Source of the DNA: Leisingera sp. ANG-Vp
Lineage (GTDB): Bacteria > Pseudomonadota > Alphaproteobacteria > Rhodobacterales > Rhodobacteraceae
NCBI RefSeq assembly: GCF_000813725.1
Contig: NZ_JWLD01000042.1
Location: 1-43,476 of the forward strand
Reading direction: 5' to 3'
Length of the DNA: 43,476 nt
Part shown: piece after piece, positions 16,130-25,099 of the stretch
Layout of the letters: each line of letters opens with the position of its first letter
Numbering within the stretch: position 1 is the first letter of the stretch
Made by a program: the position numbers and the translations under genes
Notes under the pieces: generated by a model
Told to the model about the DNA's origin: nothing
Databases searched by the model: none
What the model saw: the letters and a program-made list of their open reading frames with translations, nothing else

Positions 16130-17050
16130 TCAGTTCGAGGCGACCTGGAAGGCCTGCGGGGTGCCCGCCAGTTCTTCCTTGGTGGCAGCCAGCCAGGCAT
16201 CGTATTCGGCCTGGGTCACGACCTTGACGGTGATCGGCATATAGGCGTGATCCTTGCCGCACAGTTCGGAGCACTGGCCGAAGTAGACGCCTTCCTTGCC
16301 TTCGTCGACGTTGAACCACAGTTCCGCCAGACGGCCGGGAACCGCATCCTGCTTCACGCCGAAGGCCGGGATGGTCCAGGAGTGGATCACGTCGGCTGCG
16401 GTCACCTGCATCACGATGGTCTTGCCCGACGGCACCACAACCGAGGTGTCGGTGGCCAGCAGGAACTCGTCCTCGTTAAAGCCTGCGTCGACCAGCTTGG
16501 CCCGCATCGCGTCATCCAGCACAAACGGGGTGACGTCGGCGTCGGCCGGGCGGGCGTCAGTGTCGAGGGTCGACGGGTTGCCCAGCATGTAGCTTTCGAA
16601 CTCGACGCCTTCGTCGACATATTCATAACCCCAGTACCACTGGTAGCCGGTCACCTTGATGGTGATGTCGCCTTCGGGGATTTCCTGCTGGGCAAACAGC
16701 TGCGGCAGCGAGAAGGAACCGATGAACACCAGAACCAGGATCGGGATCACGGTCCAGGCGATTTCAATCGGGGTGTGGTGGGTGAACTTGGCCGGTGTCG
16801 GGTTGGCGCGGCGGTTGAAGCGGACAATCGCCCACAGCAGCAAACCTGCAACAAACACGCAGATCACGGTGATGATCACCAGGATCATCCAATCCAGTTT
16901 ATGGATCCCGTCCATCAGCGAGGTGGCCGCCGGCTGGAAGTTCAAGCCGCCGTCGACCGGCTTGCCAATGGTTTCCAGGCCTTCTTGCGCTGTGGCTGGA
17001 AGGCTCGAAAGGCCGGCGAAAAGGCCCGAAAGCATCAAAGCGTTTTTCAT
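16130..17050 (-). CDS. ctaC: cytochrome c oxidase subunit II
   Basis: This subunit accepts electrons from cytochrome c at its CuA centre in the periplasm. The ATG at 17050, with AGGA about 6 nt upstream, gives 306 residues with a signal peptide ending near ATAQ. Two membrane helices follow (about residues 55-75 and 95-115), then the cupredoxin domain. CuA ligands are visible: His223 in HSWTIP, and Cys260, Glu262, Cys264, His268 and Met271 in [12 protein letters not shown]. The aromatic patch [10 protein letters not shown] for electron entry is present. An insertion of about 40 residues after YMLGNPS matches the longer alphaproteobacterial form. First gene of the minus-strand train. Confidence 0.97.
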   Translation of the reverse strand: MKNALMLSGLFAGLSSLPATAQEGLETIGKPVDGGLNFQPAATSLMDGIHKLDWMILVIITVICVFVAGLLLWAIVRFNRRANPTPAKFTHHTPIEIAWTVIPILVLVFIGSFSLPQLFAQQEIPEGDITIKVTGYQWYWGYEYVDEGVEFESYMLGNPSTLDTDARPADADVTPFVLDDAMRAKLVDAGFNEDEFLLATDTSVVVPSGKTIVMQVTAADVIHSWTIPAFGVKQDAVPGRLAELWFNVDEGKEGVYFGQCSELCGKDHAYMPITVKVVTQAEYDAWLAATKEELAGTPQAFQVASN

Positions 17051-17209
17051 GTTCTGTCCTGATCGGTTGATCGCATGTTCCTGCGGCAGCACGAATCACA
17101 GGAATCAATGATTCCACAAAACGCACCTGCCCCGTTGTCTTTGACGCCGCTTAAAATCATATTCAGAGGCACAGATAAAGAGGCAGCCAAGCGTCAAACC
17201 GTCGCTTTC

Positions 17210-17223
17210 TTGATTTAGATCAA
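17210..17223. promoter_or_regulatory. FNR/FnrL-type binding site between ctaC and tldD
   Basis: The sequence TTGATTTAGATCAA matches the FNR consensus TTGAT-N4-ATCAA exactly. It lies 20 nt upstream of the tldD start codon and 160 nt upstream of ctaC on the opposite strand. A -35-like TTGACG for the ctaC direction is at 17197-17192. In related bacteria FnrL adjusts respiratory oxidase expression to oxygen; control of cta or tldD from this site is inferred. Confidence 0.7.
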
Positions 17224-17242
17224 AAATTCTGAGGACCGTGCC

Positions 17243-18664
17243 ATGGAAAACCCAGCCTTCCGCCCCTTTGAAACCGCGCTTCCAGAAGATGAGGCGCTGG
17301 CCTGCCTGCGCGACGCGCTGAACGGGGCCGAAGATGGCGAGATCTTTGCCGAACGCCGCAAGTCCGAGGCGCTGTCCTTTGACGACGGGCGGCTGCGCAG
17401 CGCCAGCTATGACGCGTCCGAGGGATTCGGCCTGCGTGCCGTGAACGGCGATGTGGCCGGCTACGCGCATTCCACCGATGTCTCCATCGCCTCGCTGCGG
17501 CGGGCCGCAGAGACGGCCAAACTGGCTGTGGGCGACGGCGGCGGCACCTACTCGGATGCGCCTCAGGCAACCAACACCAAGCTTTACACCGATGCCGATC
17601 CGATCAGCGCCATGCCCTTCCCGGTCAAGGTGGAGACCCTGCGCGAAATCGATGCCTATGCCCGCGATCTGGACAAGCGCGTTGTGCAGGTGTCCGCGTC
17701 CCTGGCCGCATCCCTGCAGGAAGTGGAGATCCTCCGCGCCGACGGGGCGCGGGTCAGCGACATCCGCCCGATGGCGCGGCTGAACGTGTCGGTCATTGTT
17801 GAAAAAGACGGCCGCCGCGAGAGCGGCTCGGCAGGCGGCGGCGGGCGGCTGGGGCTTGATGGCCTGGTCGACCCCAAGCACTGGCAGGCTCAGGTGCAGG
17901 AGGCGCTGCGGATCGCGCTGGTCAATCTGGACGCGGTTCCCGCGCCTGCCGGCGAGATGGATGTGGTGCTAGGCCCCGGCTGGCCCGGCATCCTGCTGCA
18001 CGAGGCGATCGGCCACGGGCTGGAGGGCGACTTCAACCGCAAGGGCTCATCGGCGTTTGCCGGCCTGATGGGGCAGCAGATTGCCGCCAAAGGCGTCACG
18101 GTGCTGGATGATGGCACCATTCCGGACCGGCGCGGCTCGATCACCGTGGATGACGAAGGCACCCCAAGCCAGAAGACCGCGCTGATCGAAGACGGCGTGC
18201 TGGTCGGCTTCATGCAGGACCGCCAGAACGCGCGGCTGATGGGGGTTTCCCCTACCGGCAACGGCCGGCGCCAAAGCTATGCCCATGCACCGATGCCGCG
18301 GATGACCAACACCTATATGCTGGGCGGCGAGGCCGACCCCGGCGATCTGGTGGCGGGAATCAAGGACGGCATCTGGGCCGTGGGTTTTGGCGGCGGCCAG
18401 GTGGACATCACCAATGGCAAGTTCGTGTTCTCCTGCACCGAAGCCTACCGGGTGAAGGATGGCAAGGTCGGTGCGCCGGTCAAGGGCGCCACGCTGATCG
18501 GCGACGGCGCCACTGCCTTGAAGCAGATTCGCGGGCTTGGCAACGACATGGCGCTGGATCCCGGCATGGGCAACTGCGGCAAGGCCGGCCAATGGGTACC
18601 GGTCGGAGTCGGACAGCCATCGGTTCTGATGGGCGGTCTGACGGTGGGCGGCTCAGCCGCCTGA
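17243..18664 (+). CDS. tldD: TldD metalloprotease subunit
   Basis: TldD acts with TldE/PmbA as a zinc protease on unfolded peptides, for example in maturation of microcin B17 and degradation of the antitoxin CcdA. The 473-residue length is typical. The metal motif HEAIGH lies at residues 253-258 inside LLHEAIGHGLEGDFNRKG, and the C-terminal domain shows the expected GGGQVDITNGKFVFSCTEAY and MDPG-like DPGMGNCGKAGQ blocks, where a conserved cysteine is a further ligand. The ATG has GAGGA about 8 nt upstream, and an FNR box sits just before it. The partner gene is not in this window. Confidence 0.96.
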   Translation: MENPAFRPFETALPEDEALACLRDALNGAEDGEIFAERRKSEALSFDDGRLRSASYDASEGFGLRAVNGDVAGYAHSTDVSIASLRRAAETAKLAVGDGGGTYSDAPQATNTKLYTDADPISAMPFPVKVETLREIDAYARDLDKRVVQVSASLAASLQEVEILRADGARVSDIRPMARLNVSVIVEKDGRRESGSAGGGGRLGLDGLVDPKHWQAQVQEALRIALVNLDAVPAPAGEMDVVLGPGWPGILLHEAIGHGLEGDFNRKGSSAFAGLMGQQIAAKGVTVLDDGTIPDRRGSITVDDEGTPSQKTALIEDGVLVGFMQDRQNARLMGVSPTGNGRRQSYAHAPMPRMTNTYMLGGEADPGDLVAGIKDGIWAVGFGGGQVDITNGKFVFSCTEAYRVKDGKVGAPVKGATLIGDGATALKQIRGLGNDMALDPGMGNCGKAGQWVPVGVGQPSVLMGGLTVGGSAA

Positions 18665-18709
18665 GGACGTCACTCCAACTGGCCTATTCCCGATTGAAGC
18701 TAAAAGCCA

Positions 18710-18747
18710 CGGCCCGGACACTTGTGCATCCGGGCCGGTTTGGTTTT
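18710..18747 (+). terminator. intrinsic terminator after tldD
   Basis: A 9-bp GC stem (18710-18718 with 18729-18737), a 10-nt loop and a T-rich tail ending in TTTT (18744-18747), 45 nt after the tldD stop. Confidence 0.75.
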
Positions 18748-18841
18748 GAAACGCGCTCGCAACCATAGGGTGAAGGTCAATTCTACATTCACTTTGGTTA
18801 CTCCGGAAAATTTTCGAGGAATTTCCAAAAAACCTCACCAC

Positions 18842-18872
18842 GTTCACCACCTGTTAACCAGCCTAAGGTTAA
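18842..18872 (+). promoter_or_regulatory. candidate operator upstream of dprA
   Basis: An AT-rich stretch before dprA contains TTAACC-N7-GGTTAA (18854-18872), whose left half TTAACCA matches the CtrA half-site TTAACCAT in seven positions. Overlapping it is GTTC-N7-GTTA (18842-18856), one base from the alphaproteobacterial LexA box GTTC-N7-GTTC. A GAAAATTTTC palindrome lies at 18806-18815. CtrA control of competence genes is known in Rhodobacterales; binding here is not shown. Confidence 0.45.
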
Positions 18873-18902
18873 TTCTGGTTCTGCAAACAGGCGGAGCTGC
18901 GG

Positions 18903-20090
18903 ATGACTGAAGAAGCATTTTCTTCCACTCACCCCCCACTCCCACCCACCACGGAAGATACGCAGTATTCCTGGCTTCGTCTGTTGCGCTCCAAGCGGGT
19001 AGGCCCGGTGACGTTTCACCGGCTGCTCGCCGAATACGGTTCAGCGCAGAACGCGCTGGATGCGCTGCCCGAAGTGGCACGCTCCGCAGGTATCAAGGGG
19101 TATGAAACATGCCCTGCCAGTGCGGTGGACGCCGAAATTGAGGCCGCAAAAGCCGCCAAAGCGCGGCTTTTGTGCTTTTCGGATCCCGGCTATCCCCAGC
19201 TTCTGAAGGGCTTGAAGGATGCGCCGCCGCTCTTGTGGGCTATCGGCGACCTGTCAGTGCTGAACCGGCCGATGATCTCGCTGGTCGGCGCCCGCAATGC
19301 CTCCTCGCTGGGGCTGCGCATGGCACGCTCGCTGGCGCAGAGCCTGGGCGAAGCGGGTTACACAGTGGTCTCCGGCCTGGCCCGCGGCGTCGACACGGCG
19401 GCGCATCAGGCGGCGCTGCCGACCGGCACCGTCGCAGTTCTGGCAGGCGGTGCCGATGTGATCTACCCCGCGGAAAATGCCGGGCTGGCCGAACGCATCA
19501 GCGAAACCGGTCTTTGCCTGTCCGAGCAGCCGATGGGCATGACGCCACAGGCCCGCGACTTCCCCAAGCGCAACCGGATCATTGCCGGTCTGCCACGGGC
19601 CGTCGTGGTGGTGGAGGCGGCAGCAAAGTCCGGGAGCCTGATTACCGCCCGGGACGCCCTGGACTATGGCCGCGAAGTGCTGGCGGTCCCCGGGCATCCG
19701 TTTGACGCCCGCTCCTCCGGCTGCAACCGGCTGATCCGCGACGGTGCGGTCCTGATCCGCGACGCAGCCGACGTGCTGGAGGCATTGCCACCGCAGGAAA
19801 CCGCTGCTGCCGCCAAGGATGCTGCCCCGGCAGCCAGTTTGCAGCAGGCACTGGCGGAATTGCCGCCGCCACCGCCCCAGCGGCGCAGCCTGGCGGAGAC
19901 CCACGCCCTGCATCAGCAAATTCTTGGCAGGCTGGGCCCCACGCCCACGTCTGAAACCGACCTGCTGCGCGACCTCTCCCTGCCGCCGCAGGATCTGGCT
20001 CCGGCACTGACCGATCTCGAACTTGAAGGCACGATCACCCGCCAGCCCGGCGGCCTGCTGTCCAAGGCCCTGCCGGAGGACAAAGACTGA
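18903..20090 (+). CDS. dprA: DNA-processing protein DprA
   Basis: DprA binds incoming single-stranded DNA and loads RecA on it during natural transformation; in Rhodobacterales it is also needed to receive gene-transfer-agent DNA. The 395-residue protein has an N-terminal helical (SAM-like) domain, a central Rossmann-like domain with ISLVGARNASSLGLRMA, VVSGLARGVDTAAHQAAL and FPKRNRIIAGLPRAVVVVEAA, and a C-terminal winged-helix DML1-type domain after residue 335 (TPTSETDLLRDLSLPPQDLAPALTDLELEG). ATG 18903 has a GGAG about 10 nt upstream. It is separated from topA by 188 nt. Confidence 0.96.
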   Translation: MTEEAFSSTHPPLPPTTEDTQYSWLRLLRSKRVGPVTFHRLLAEYGSAQNALDALPEVARSAGIKGYETCPASAVDAEIEAAKAAKARLLCFSDPGYPQLLKGLKDAPPLLWAIGDLSVLNRPMISLVGARNASSLGLRMARSLAQSLGEAGYTVVSGLARGVDTAAHQAALPTGTVAVLAGGADVIYPAENAGLAERISETGLCLSEQPMGMTPQARDFPKRNRIIAGLPRAVVVVEAAAKSGSLITARDALDYGREVLAVPGHPFDARSSGCNRLIRDGAVLIRDAADVLEALPPQETAAAAKDAAPAASLQQALAELPPPPPQRRSLAETHALHQQILGRLGPTPTSETDLLRDLSLPPQDLAPALTDLELEGTITRQPGGLLSKALPEDKD

Positions 20091-20200
20091 CACCCCCTGC
20101 CCCGCCAAACGCCCGGAAACGGCGCTGCAAAGCCCCCAGTGCAAGCCGCCGCCGCGGCAGAGCAAACACCGCCTTTACCGCCGCGTCCATTGCACCCGGA

Positions 20201-20206
20201 TTGACA
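20201..20206 (+). promoter_or_regulatory. candidate -35 hexamer for topA
   Basis: A perfect TTGACA lies 73 nt upstream of the topA ATG. About 17-18 nt downstream is only a weak -10 (CATCTT at 20225-20230). It is plausible because alphaproteobacterial promoters rely strongly on TTGAC, but unproven. Confidence 0.35.
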
Positions 20207-20278
20207 ATCCCCCCTTGCGCCCCACATCTTGCCCCGCCATAGAACCCGCAGAAGCGGTCCGAAGAGGTATCAGAATTA

Positions 20279-22900
20279 ATGCCAGTTGTTGTTGTCGAAT
20301 CCCCGGCCAAAGCAAAAACAATCAATAAATACCTGGGCTCCGGCTATACGGTTCTGGCGTCATACGGCCATGTGCGCGACCTGCCGCGCAAGGATGGGTC
20401 GGTCGATCCTGACGACGGTTTTGGCATGACCTGGGAGGTCGGCGCTGATTCCCGTAAACATGTGAAGGCCATTGCCGACGCGCTGAAAGAGGACAATGCG
20501 CTGATTCTCGCCACCGACCCCGACCGCGAGGGAGAGGCAATCAGCTGGCATTTGCAGGAGGCGCTGACCAAGCGCCGCTCGATCAAGAAAGACACGCCGG
20601 TCAGCCGGGTGACCTTCAACGCCATTACCAAGGAAGCGGTGACCGAGGCGATGAGCAAGCCCCGCCAGGTCGACATGCCGCTGGTGGAGGCCTATCTGGC
20701 GCGGCGTGCGCTGGACTATCTGGTCGGCTTCAACCTGTCGCCGGTTTTGTGGCGCAAGCTGCCCGGCGCCCGCTCCGCGGGCCGGGTGCAGTCGGTCTGC
20801 CTGCGGCTGATCGTCGAGCGCGAGATGGAGATCGAGGCCTTCAATGCCCAGGAGTACTGGTCCGTACGGGCACAGCTGGCCACCCCGCGCAGCCAGGAGT
20901 TCGAGGCGCGCCTGACCGTGCTGGGCGGCGAGAAACTGGATAAGTACTCGCTGAAAAACGCCACCGCAGCGGAACTGGCGGTGCAAGCGGTCGCGTCGCG
21001 CAGCCTGTCGGTGCTGTCGGTGGAGGCGAAGCCTGCCGCCCGCAACCCCTCTGCGCCCTTCATGACTTCGACCCTGCAGCAGGAAGCCAGCCGCAAGTTC
21101 GGCATGGGCGCGCGCCAGACCATGAATGCAGCGCAGCGCCTGTATGAAGCGGGCTACATCACCTATATGCGGACTGATGGCATCGATATGGCGCCGGAGG
21201 CCGTGCAGGAGGCCCGCGCCGAGATCGAAAAGCGCTATGGCGCCGAATACGTGCCCTCCTCTCCGCGGATTTACAAGAACAAGGCGAAGAACGCTCAGGA
21301 AGCGCACGAATGTATCCGCCCGACGGATATGAGCCGCGATGCCAAGGCGCTGAAGGTCACCGACGACGATCAGCGCAAACTCTACGACCTGATCTGGAAA
21401 CGCACCCTGTCCTGTCAGATGGAAGGCGCCCGGCTGGAGCGCACCACCGTCGACATCGGCTCGGACGACCGCCAGGTGGTGCTGCGTGCCACCGGCCAGG
21501 TGGTGCTGTTCGACGGTTTCATGCGGGTCTACGAGGAAGGCCGCGATGACGTCTCGGATGAAGACGACAAGCGCCTGCCGCAGATCATGCAGGGCGAGGC
21601 GCTGAAATTTGCCTCCTCCCTGGCAGCACAGGCTGACAAGGCCGGCAAGGACGCATCAGTGCTGTCCGAAAGCGGCGCCGTGCTGGCGCTGCAGCACCAC
21701 ACCCAGCCGCCGCCGCGCTATACCGAGGCCACCCTGGTCAAGCGGATGGAAGAGCTGGGCATCGGCCGGCCCTCGACCTATGCGTCTGTGATCACCACCA
21801 TTCAGGACCGCGAGTATGTCCGCAAGGAGAAAAACCGCCTGTTCCCCGAGGACAAGGGCCGGATCGTCACCATCTTCCTGCTGAACTTCTTCCGCAAGTA
21901 CGTGGGTTACGAGTTCACCGCCAATCTGGAAGAAGAGCTCGATGACGTGAGCGCCGGCGACCGCGACTACAAGGATCTGCTGGGCAAGTTCTGGCGCGAT
22001 TTCTCGGCAGCGATCACTGAAACTTCGGATCTGCGGATCACCGAAGTTCTGGACGTTCTGGATGACGCGCTGGCGCCGCAGCTTTACCCGCCTCGCGAGG
22101 ATGGCACCGACCCGCGCAGCTGCCCCAAATGCGGCGCGGGCCAGCTGCATCTGAAAACTTCGCGCACCGGCGGCTTTGTCGGCTGCGGCAACTATCCTGA
22201 GTGCAACTACACCCGTCCGATCTCAGGCGAGGGTGCCGAGGGATATGAACGCATCCTGGGCGAAGACAACGGGGATGAGATCCACCTGAAGTCCGGCCGT
22301 TTCGGGCCCTATGTGCAGCGCGGCGAAGCCACGCCCGAGAACAAGAAGCCGCCGCGGTCGTCGCTGCCCAAACAGGGCAAGGATTTCCTGCCCGGCTGGG
22401 GGCCGAATGAAGTCACCCTGGAACAGGCCCTGACCCTGCTTACCTTGCCGCGCGAAATCGGCCAGCACCCGGATGGCGGCGCCATTCAGTCCAACCTGGG
22501 CCGGTTCGGGCCGTATATCGCGCATCAGCTGCCGGACGAGGAGAAACCAGTTTATGTGAACCTCAAAGACACATTGGATGTCTTTGAGATCGGCATGAAC
22601 CGGGCGGTTGAGATGCTGGCGGAGAAGCGCGCCAATCCGGGCCGCGGGCGCGGACGGGCTGCAGCCAAGCCGCTGAAGGAACTGGGCGAGCACCCCGAGA
22701 GCGGCGGCGCCGTCAACATCCTGGACGGGCGTTACGGGCCTTACGTGAAATGGGAGAAGGTGAACGCCACACTTCCCAAGGACGTGGAGCCCAAGGACGT
22801 GACCATGGAGATGGCCGTGAAGCTGATTGCGGAGAAGTCCTCCAAAGGCGGGAAGAAAAAAGCGGCCCCAAAAAAGAAGAAAGCCGCATCCAAAAGCTGA
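20279..22900 (+). CDS. topA: DNA topoisomerase I
   Basis: This type IA enzyme relaxes negative supercoils. The 873-residue protein starts with the Toprim domain (VVESPAKAKTINKYLG, then DPDREGEAISWHL near residue 80). The catalytic tyrosine is Tyr296 in GYITYMRTDG. There is one four-cysteine zinc ribbon with Cys615, Cys618, Cys636 and Cys642, followed by two or three repeats of the topo C-terminal type (SGRFGPYVQRG, LGRFGPYIAHQ, DGRYGPYVKWE). The tail is very lysine-rich, as is common for alphaproteobacterial TopA and likely for DNA contact. AGAGG lies about 11 nt before the ATG. Confidence 0.97.
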   Translation: MPVVVVESPAKAKTINKYLGSGYTVLASYGHVRDLPRKDGSVDPDDGFGMTWEVGADSRKHVKAIADALKEDNALILATDPDREGEAISWHLQEALTKRRSIKKDTPVSRVTFNAITKEAVTEAMSKPRQVDMPLVEAYLARRALDYLVGFNLSPVLWRKLPGARSAGRVQSVCLRLIVEREMEIEAFNAQEYWSVRAQLATPRSQEFEARLTVLGGEKLDKYSLKNATAAELAVQAVASRSLSVLSVEAKPAARNPSAPFMTSTLQQEASRKFGMGARQTMNAAQRLYEAGYITYMRTDGIDMAPEAVQEARAEIEKRYGAEYVPSSPRIYKNKAKNAQEAHECIRPTDMSRDAKALKVTDDDQRKLYDLIWKRTLSCQMEGARLERTTVDIGSDDRQVVLRATGQVVLFDGFMRVYEEGRDDVSDEDDKRLPQIMQGEALKFASSLAAQADKAGKDASVLSESGAVLALQHHTQPPPRYTEATLVKRMEELGIGRPSTYASVITTIQDREYVRKEKNRLFPEDKGRIVTIFLLNFFRKYVGYEFTANLEEELDDVSAGDRDYKDLLGKFWRDFSAAITETSDLRITEVLDVLDDALAPQLYPPREDGTDPRSCPKCGAGQLHLKTSRTGGFVGCGNYPECNYTRPISGEGAEGYERILGEDNGDEIHLKSGRFGPYVQRGEATPENKKPPRSSLPKQGKDFLPGWGPNEVTLEQALTLLTLPREIGQHPDGGAIQSNLGRFGPYIAHQLPDEEKPVYVNLKDTLDVFEIGMNRAVEMLAEKRANPGRGRGRAAAKPLKELGEHPESGGAVNILDGRYGPYVKWEKVNATLPKDVEPKDVTMEMAVKLIAEKSSKGGKKKAAPKKKKAASKS

Positions 22901-23030
22901 GCTGCAGGCTGTTCACCTGCCCATGCAGCTGCAGCCTGCGGCAAAACCGCCGCGGGCTGAATAATTCCCAGTGCTATAGTGTTTTCTTGTGGAAGGGGCG
23001 CAGCTGGCGCCCGAACACAGGAGAAAACAT

Positions 23031-23558
23031 ATGCTCAAAACCTTCATTACAGCTGCCGTATTGAGTGCCGCCGCCAGCGCGGCTGCACTGGCCGGCGGGC
23101 ACATCAATTCAGCCAAGGCAGATCTCATCAATGCGGATGGCGAGATTATCGGCGCTGCACATCTGACCCAGGGGCCGAACGGCGTTCTGCTGCATCTCAA
23201 AGTGTCAGGCCTGACCCCGGGCAAACACGGGCTGCACCTGCACAGCCATGGCACCTGCGACCCGGGCACCGGGTTCAAATCTGCAAAAGGCCATGTGGGG
23301 AAAGTTGAAGGCGCGCACGGGCTGATGAACCCCGAAGGGCCTGAGCCGGGCGACCTCCCGAACCTCTTTGTCGCGGCAGATGGCACCGGCGAAATGGAAG
23401 CCTTCACCAGCCTGGTCACGCTGGACGGCGGCGATCATGCTCTGCTGGATGCCGACGGCTCCACCTTCATCATTCATGAAAACGGCGATGACCATATCAG
23501 CCAGCCCATCGGCGGCGCCGGTGCGCGGGTTGCCTGCGGCATAGTCACCGCGGGCTGA
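23031..23558 (+). CDS. sodC: periplasmic Cu,Zn superoxide dismutase
   Basis: The enzyme converts superoxide to hydrogen peroxide and oxygen in the periplasm. The ATG at 23031 follows a GGAG and gives 175 residues with a signal peptide (LKTFITAAVLSAAASAAALAGG). Metal ligands appear in HLHSHGTCD, the zinc loop GHVGKVEGAHGLMNPEGPEPGDLPN (histidines and aspartate) and IIHENGDDH. The two disulfide cysteines are in GTCD and ARVACGIV. An upstream frame extension to 22989 has no start signal. A T-poor hairpin follows at 23566-23598. A possible -10 TATAGT lies at 22975-22980 but has no good -35. Confidence 0.95.
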   Translation: MLKTFITAAVLSAAASAAALAGGHINSAKADLINADGEIIGAAHLTQGPNGVLLHLKVSGLTPGKHGLHLHSHGTCDPGTGFKSAKGHVGKVEGAHGLMNPEGPEPGDLPNLFVAADGTGEMEAFTSLVTLDGGDHALLDADGSTFIIHENGDDHISQPIGGAGARVACGIVTAG

Positions 23559-23565
23559 AACACCT

Positions 23566-23598
23566 GCCGGGCGCGTACCGTAGAAATACGTGCCCGGC
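23566..23598 (+). terminator. hairpin after sodC
   Basis: A 12-bp stem with one G-T pair (23566-23577 with 23587-23598) and a 9-nt loop lies 7 nt after the sodC stop. It lacks a T-run, so it is a weak terminator or an mRNA end stabiliser before scoA. Confidence 0.5.
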
Positions 23599-23667
23599 TC
23601 CGTATTCGTTGACTCTCCCCCGTCCGGGCGCCAGAAATCGCTGCAACCGGCATAATGGGAGATCTCC

Positions 23668-24390
23668 ATGAAAAAGGTATATTCCAGCGCCGCTGAAGCA
23701 CTCGACGGTCTGCTTCACGACGGCATGTTCATTGCGGCGGGCGGCTTTGGCCTCTGCGGCATCCCCGAGCTTCTGCTGCAGGCGATCAAGGATGCGGGCA
23801 CCAAGGACCTGACCTTTGCCTCCAACAACGCGGGCGTTGATGACTTCGGGATCGGTATCCTGCTGCAGACCCGCCAGGTGAAAAAGATGATCTCCTCCTA
23901 TGTGGGCGAGAACGCGGAATTCATGCGCCAGTACCTCAGCGGCGAGCTGGAGCTGGAGTTCAACCCGCAGGGGACCCTGGCCGAGCGTATGCGCGCCGGC
24001 GGCGCAGGCATCCCCGGCTTCTTCACCAAGACCGGCGTCGGCACTGTCATTGCCGAGGGCAAGATGGAAAAGCAGTTTTCCACCGGCCCTGACGGCGCGA
24101 TGGAAGACTACATCATGGAGGAGGGCATCTTTGCCGACCTCGCCATCGTGAAAGCCTGGAAGGCGGATGAGACCGGCAACCTGGTGTTCCGCAAAACCGC
24201 CCGCAACTTCAACGCGCCGGCCGCCACCTGCGGCAAAATCTGCGTCGCGGAAGTGGAAGAGATCGTGCCCACCGGCTCGCTGGACCCCGACTCGATCCAC
24301 CTGCCCGGCATCTATGTGAACCGCCTGATCCAGGGCAATCACGAGAAACGCATCGAACAGCGCACCGTCCGTCAGAAGGAGCAAGCATAA
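23668..24390 (+). CDS. scoA: 3-oxoacid CoA-transferase subunit A
   Basis: Together with ScoB it moves CoA from succinyl-CoA to acetoacetate (or similar 3-oxoacids), allowing ketone-body use or polyhydroxybutyrate turnover. The 240-residue protein carries the family's [23 protein letters not shown] near the N-terminus, [17 protein letters not shown] and the later GTVIAEGK block. GGGAG lies 7 nt before the ATG. It overlaps scoB by one base (TAATG), the usual translational coupling of the two subunits. Confidence 0.95.
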   Translation: MKKVYSSAAEALDGLLHDGMFIAAGGFGLCGIPELLLQAIKDAGTKDLTFASNNAGVDDFGIGILLQTRQVKKMISSYVGENAEFMRQYLSGELELEFNPQGTLAERMRAGGAGIPGFFTKTGVGTVIAEGKMEKQFSTGPDGAMEDYIMEEGIFADLAIVKAWKADETGNLVFRKTARNFNAPAATCGKICVAEVEEIVPTGSLDPDSIHLPGIYVNRLIQGNHEKRIEQRTVRQKEQA

Positions 24391-25019
24391 TGCCTTGGGA
24401 CCGCAATCAGATGGCGGCACGCGCCGCGCAGGAGCTGCAGGACGGCTGGTATGTGAACCTCGGCATCGGCATTCCGACACTGGTCTCCAACTACATCCCC
24501 GAGGGTGTGGAAGTGACCCTGCAGTCGGAGAACGGCATGCTGGGCATGGGCCCCTTCCCCTATGAGGGCGAAGAAGATCCCGACCTGATCAACGCGGGCA
24601 AGCAGACCATCACCGAACTGCCGCAGACCGCCTATTTCGACTCGGCGCAAAGCTTTGCGATGATCCGGGGCGGCAAGATTGCCATGGCGATCCTGGGCGC
24701 GATGGAGGTGGCCGAAAACGGCGACCTGGCGAACTGGATGATCCCGGGCAAGCTGGTCAAGGGCATGGGCGGCGCCATGGACCTGGTTGCGGGCGTCGGC
24801 CGCGTGGTTGTGGTGATGGACCACACCAACAAGCATGGCGACAGCAAGGTGCTGAAGGAATGCACCCTGCCGCTGACCGGCAAGGGCGTTGTCGACCGCA
24901 TCATCACCAATCTGGGTGTGCTGGACGTCGTCGAAGGCGGGCTGAAGATTGTCGAACTGGCTGATGGCGTCAGCGAAGACGAACTGCGCACCGCAACCCA
25001 GGCTGCCATCGTCGGCTGA
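24390..25019 (+). CDS. scoB: 3-oxoacid CoA-transferase subunit B
   Basis: This is the catalytic subunit: the active glutamate, which forms the CoA thioester, lies in [12 protein letters not shown] near residue 47. [17 protein letters not shown] near residue 24 and the family end [24 protein letters not shown] are present. The 209-residue length is normal. It is coupled to scoA and ends at a strong terminator (25039-25073). Confidence 0.96.
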   Translation: MPWDRNQMAARAAQELQDGWYVNLGIGIPTLVSNYIPEGVEVTLQSENGMLGMGPFPYEGEEDPDLINAGKQTITELPQTAYFDSAQSFAMIRGGKIAMAILGAMEVAENGDLANWMIPGKLVKGMGGAMDLVAGVGRVVVVMDHTNKHGDSKVLKECTLPLTGKGVVDRIITNLGVLDVVEGGLKIVELADGVSEDELRTATQAAIVG

Positions 25020-25038
25020 TCCATCCCGGAAGAAATGC

Positions 25039-25073
25039 AAAAAGGCCCGCCGGTTTCCCGGGGGGCCTTTTTT
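25039..25073. terminator. bidirectional terminator after scoB
   Basis: An A-run, a GC-rich stem (AAAGGCC paired with GGCCTTT, continued with one mismatch) with a 4-nt loop, and six T residues. It separates scoB from the converging minus-strand gene that ends at 25100 and can serve both. Confidence 0.9.
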
Positions 25074-25099
25074 GAAGTTTCGGGAGTAGGCTGTCCTGA

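Noticed and set aside
14441-17062. 873-residue open frame on plus, antisense to ctaG, ctaB and ctaC
   Set aside because: It is rich in His, Arg and Gln, has no domain, and is the expected by-product of strong GC bias opposite genes with clear family motifs.
23609-23656. TTGACT and CATAAT as a promoter for scoA
   Set aside because: The spacing is 36 nt, about twice what sigma-70-type promoters allow.
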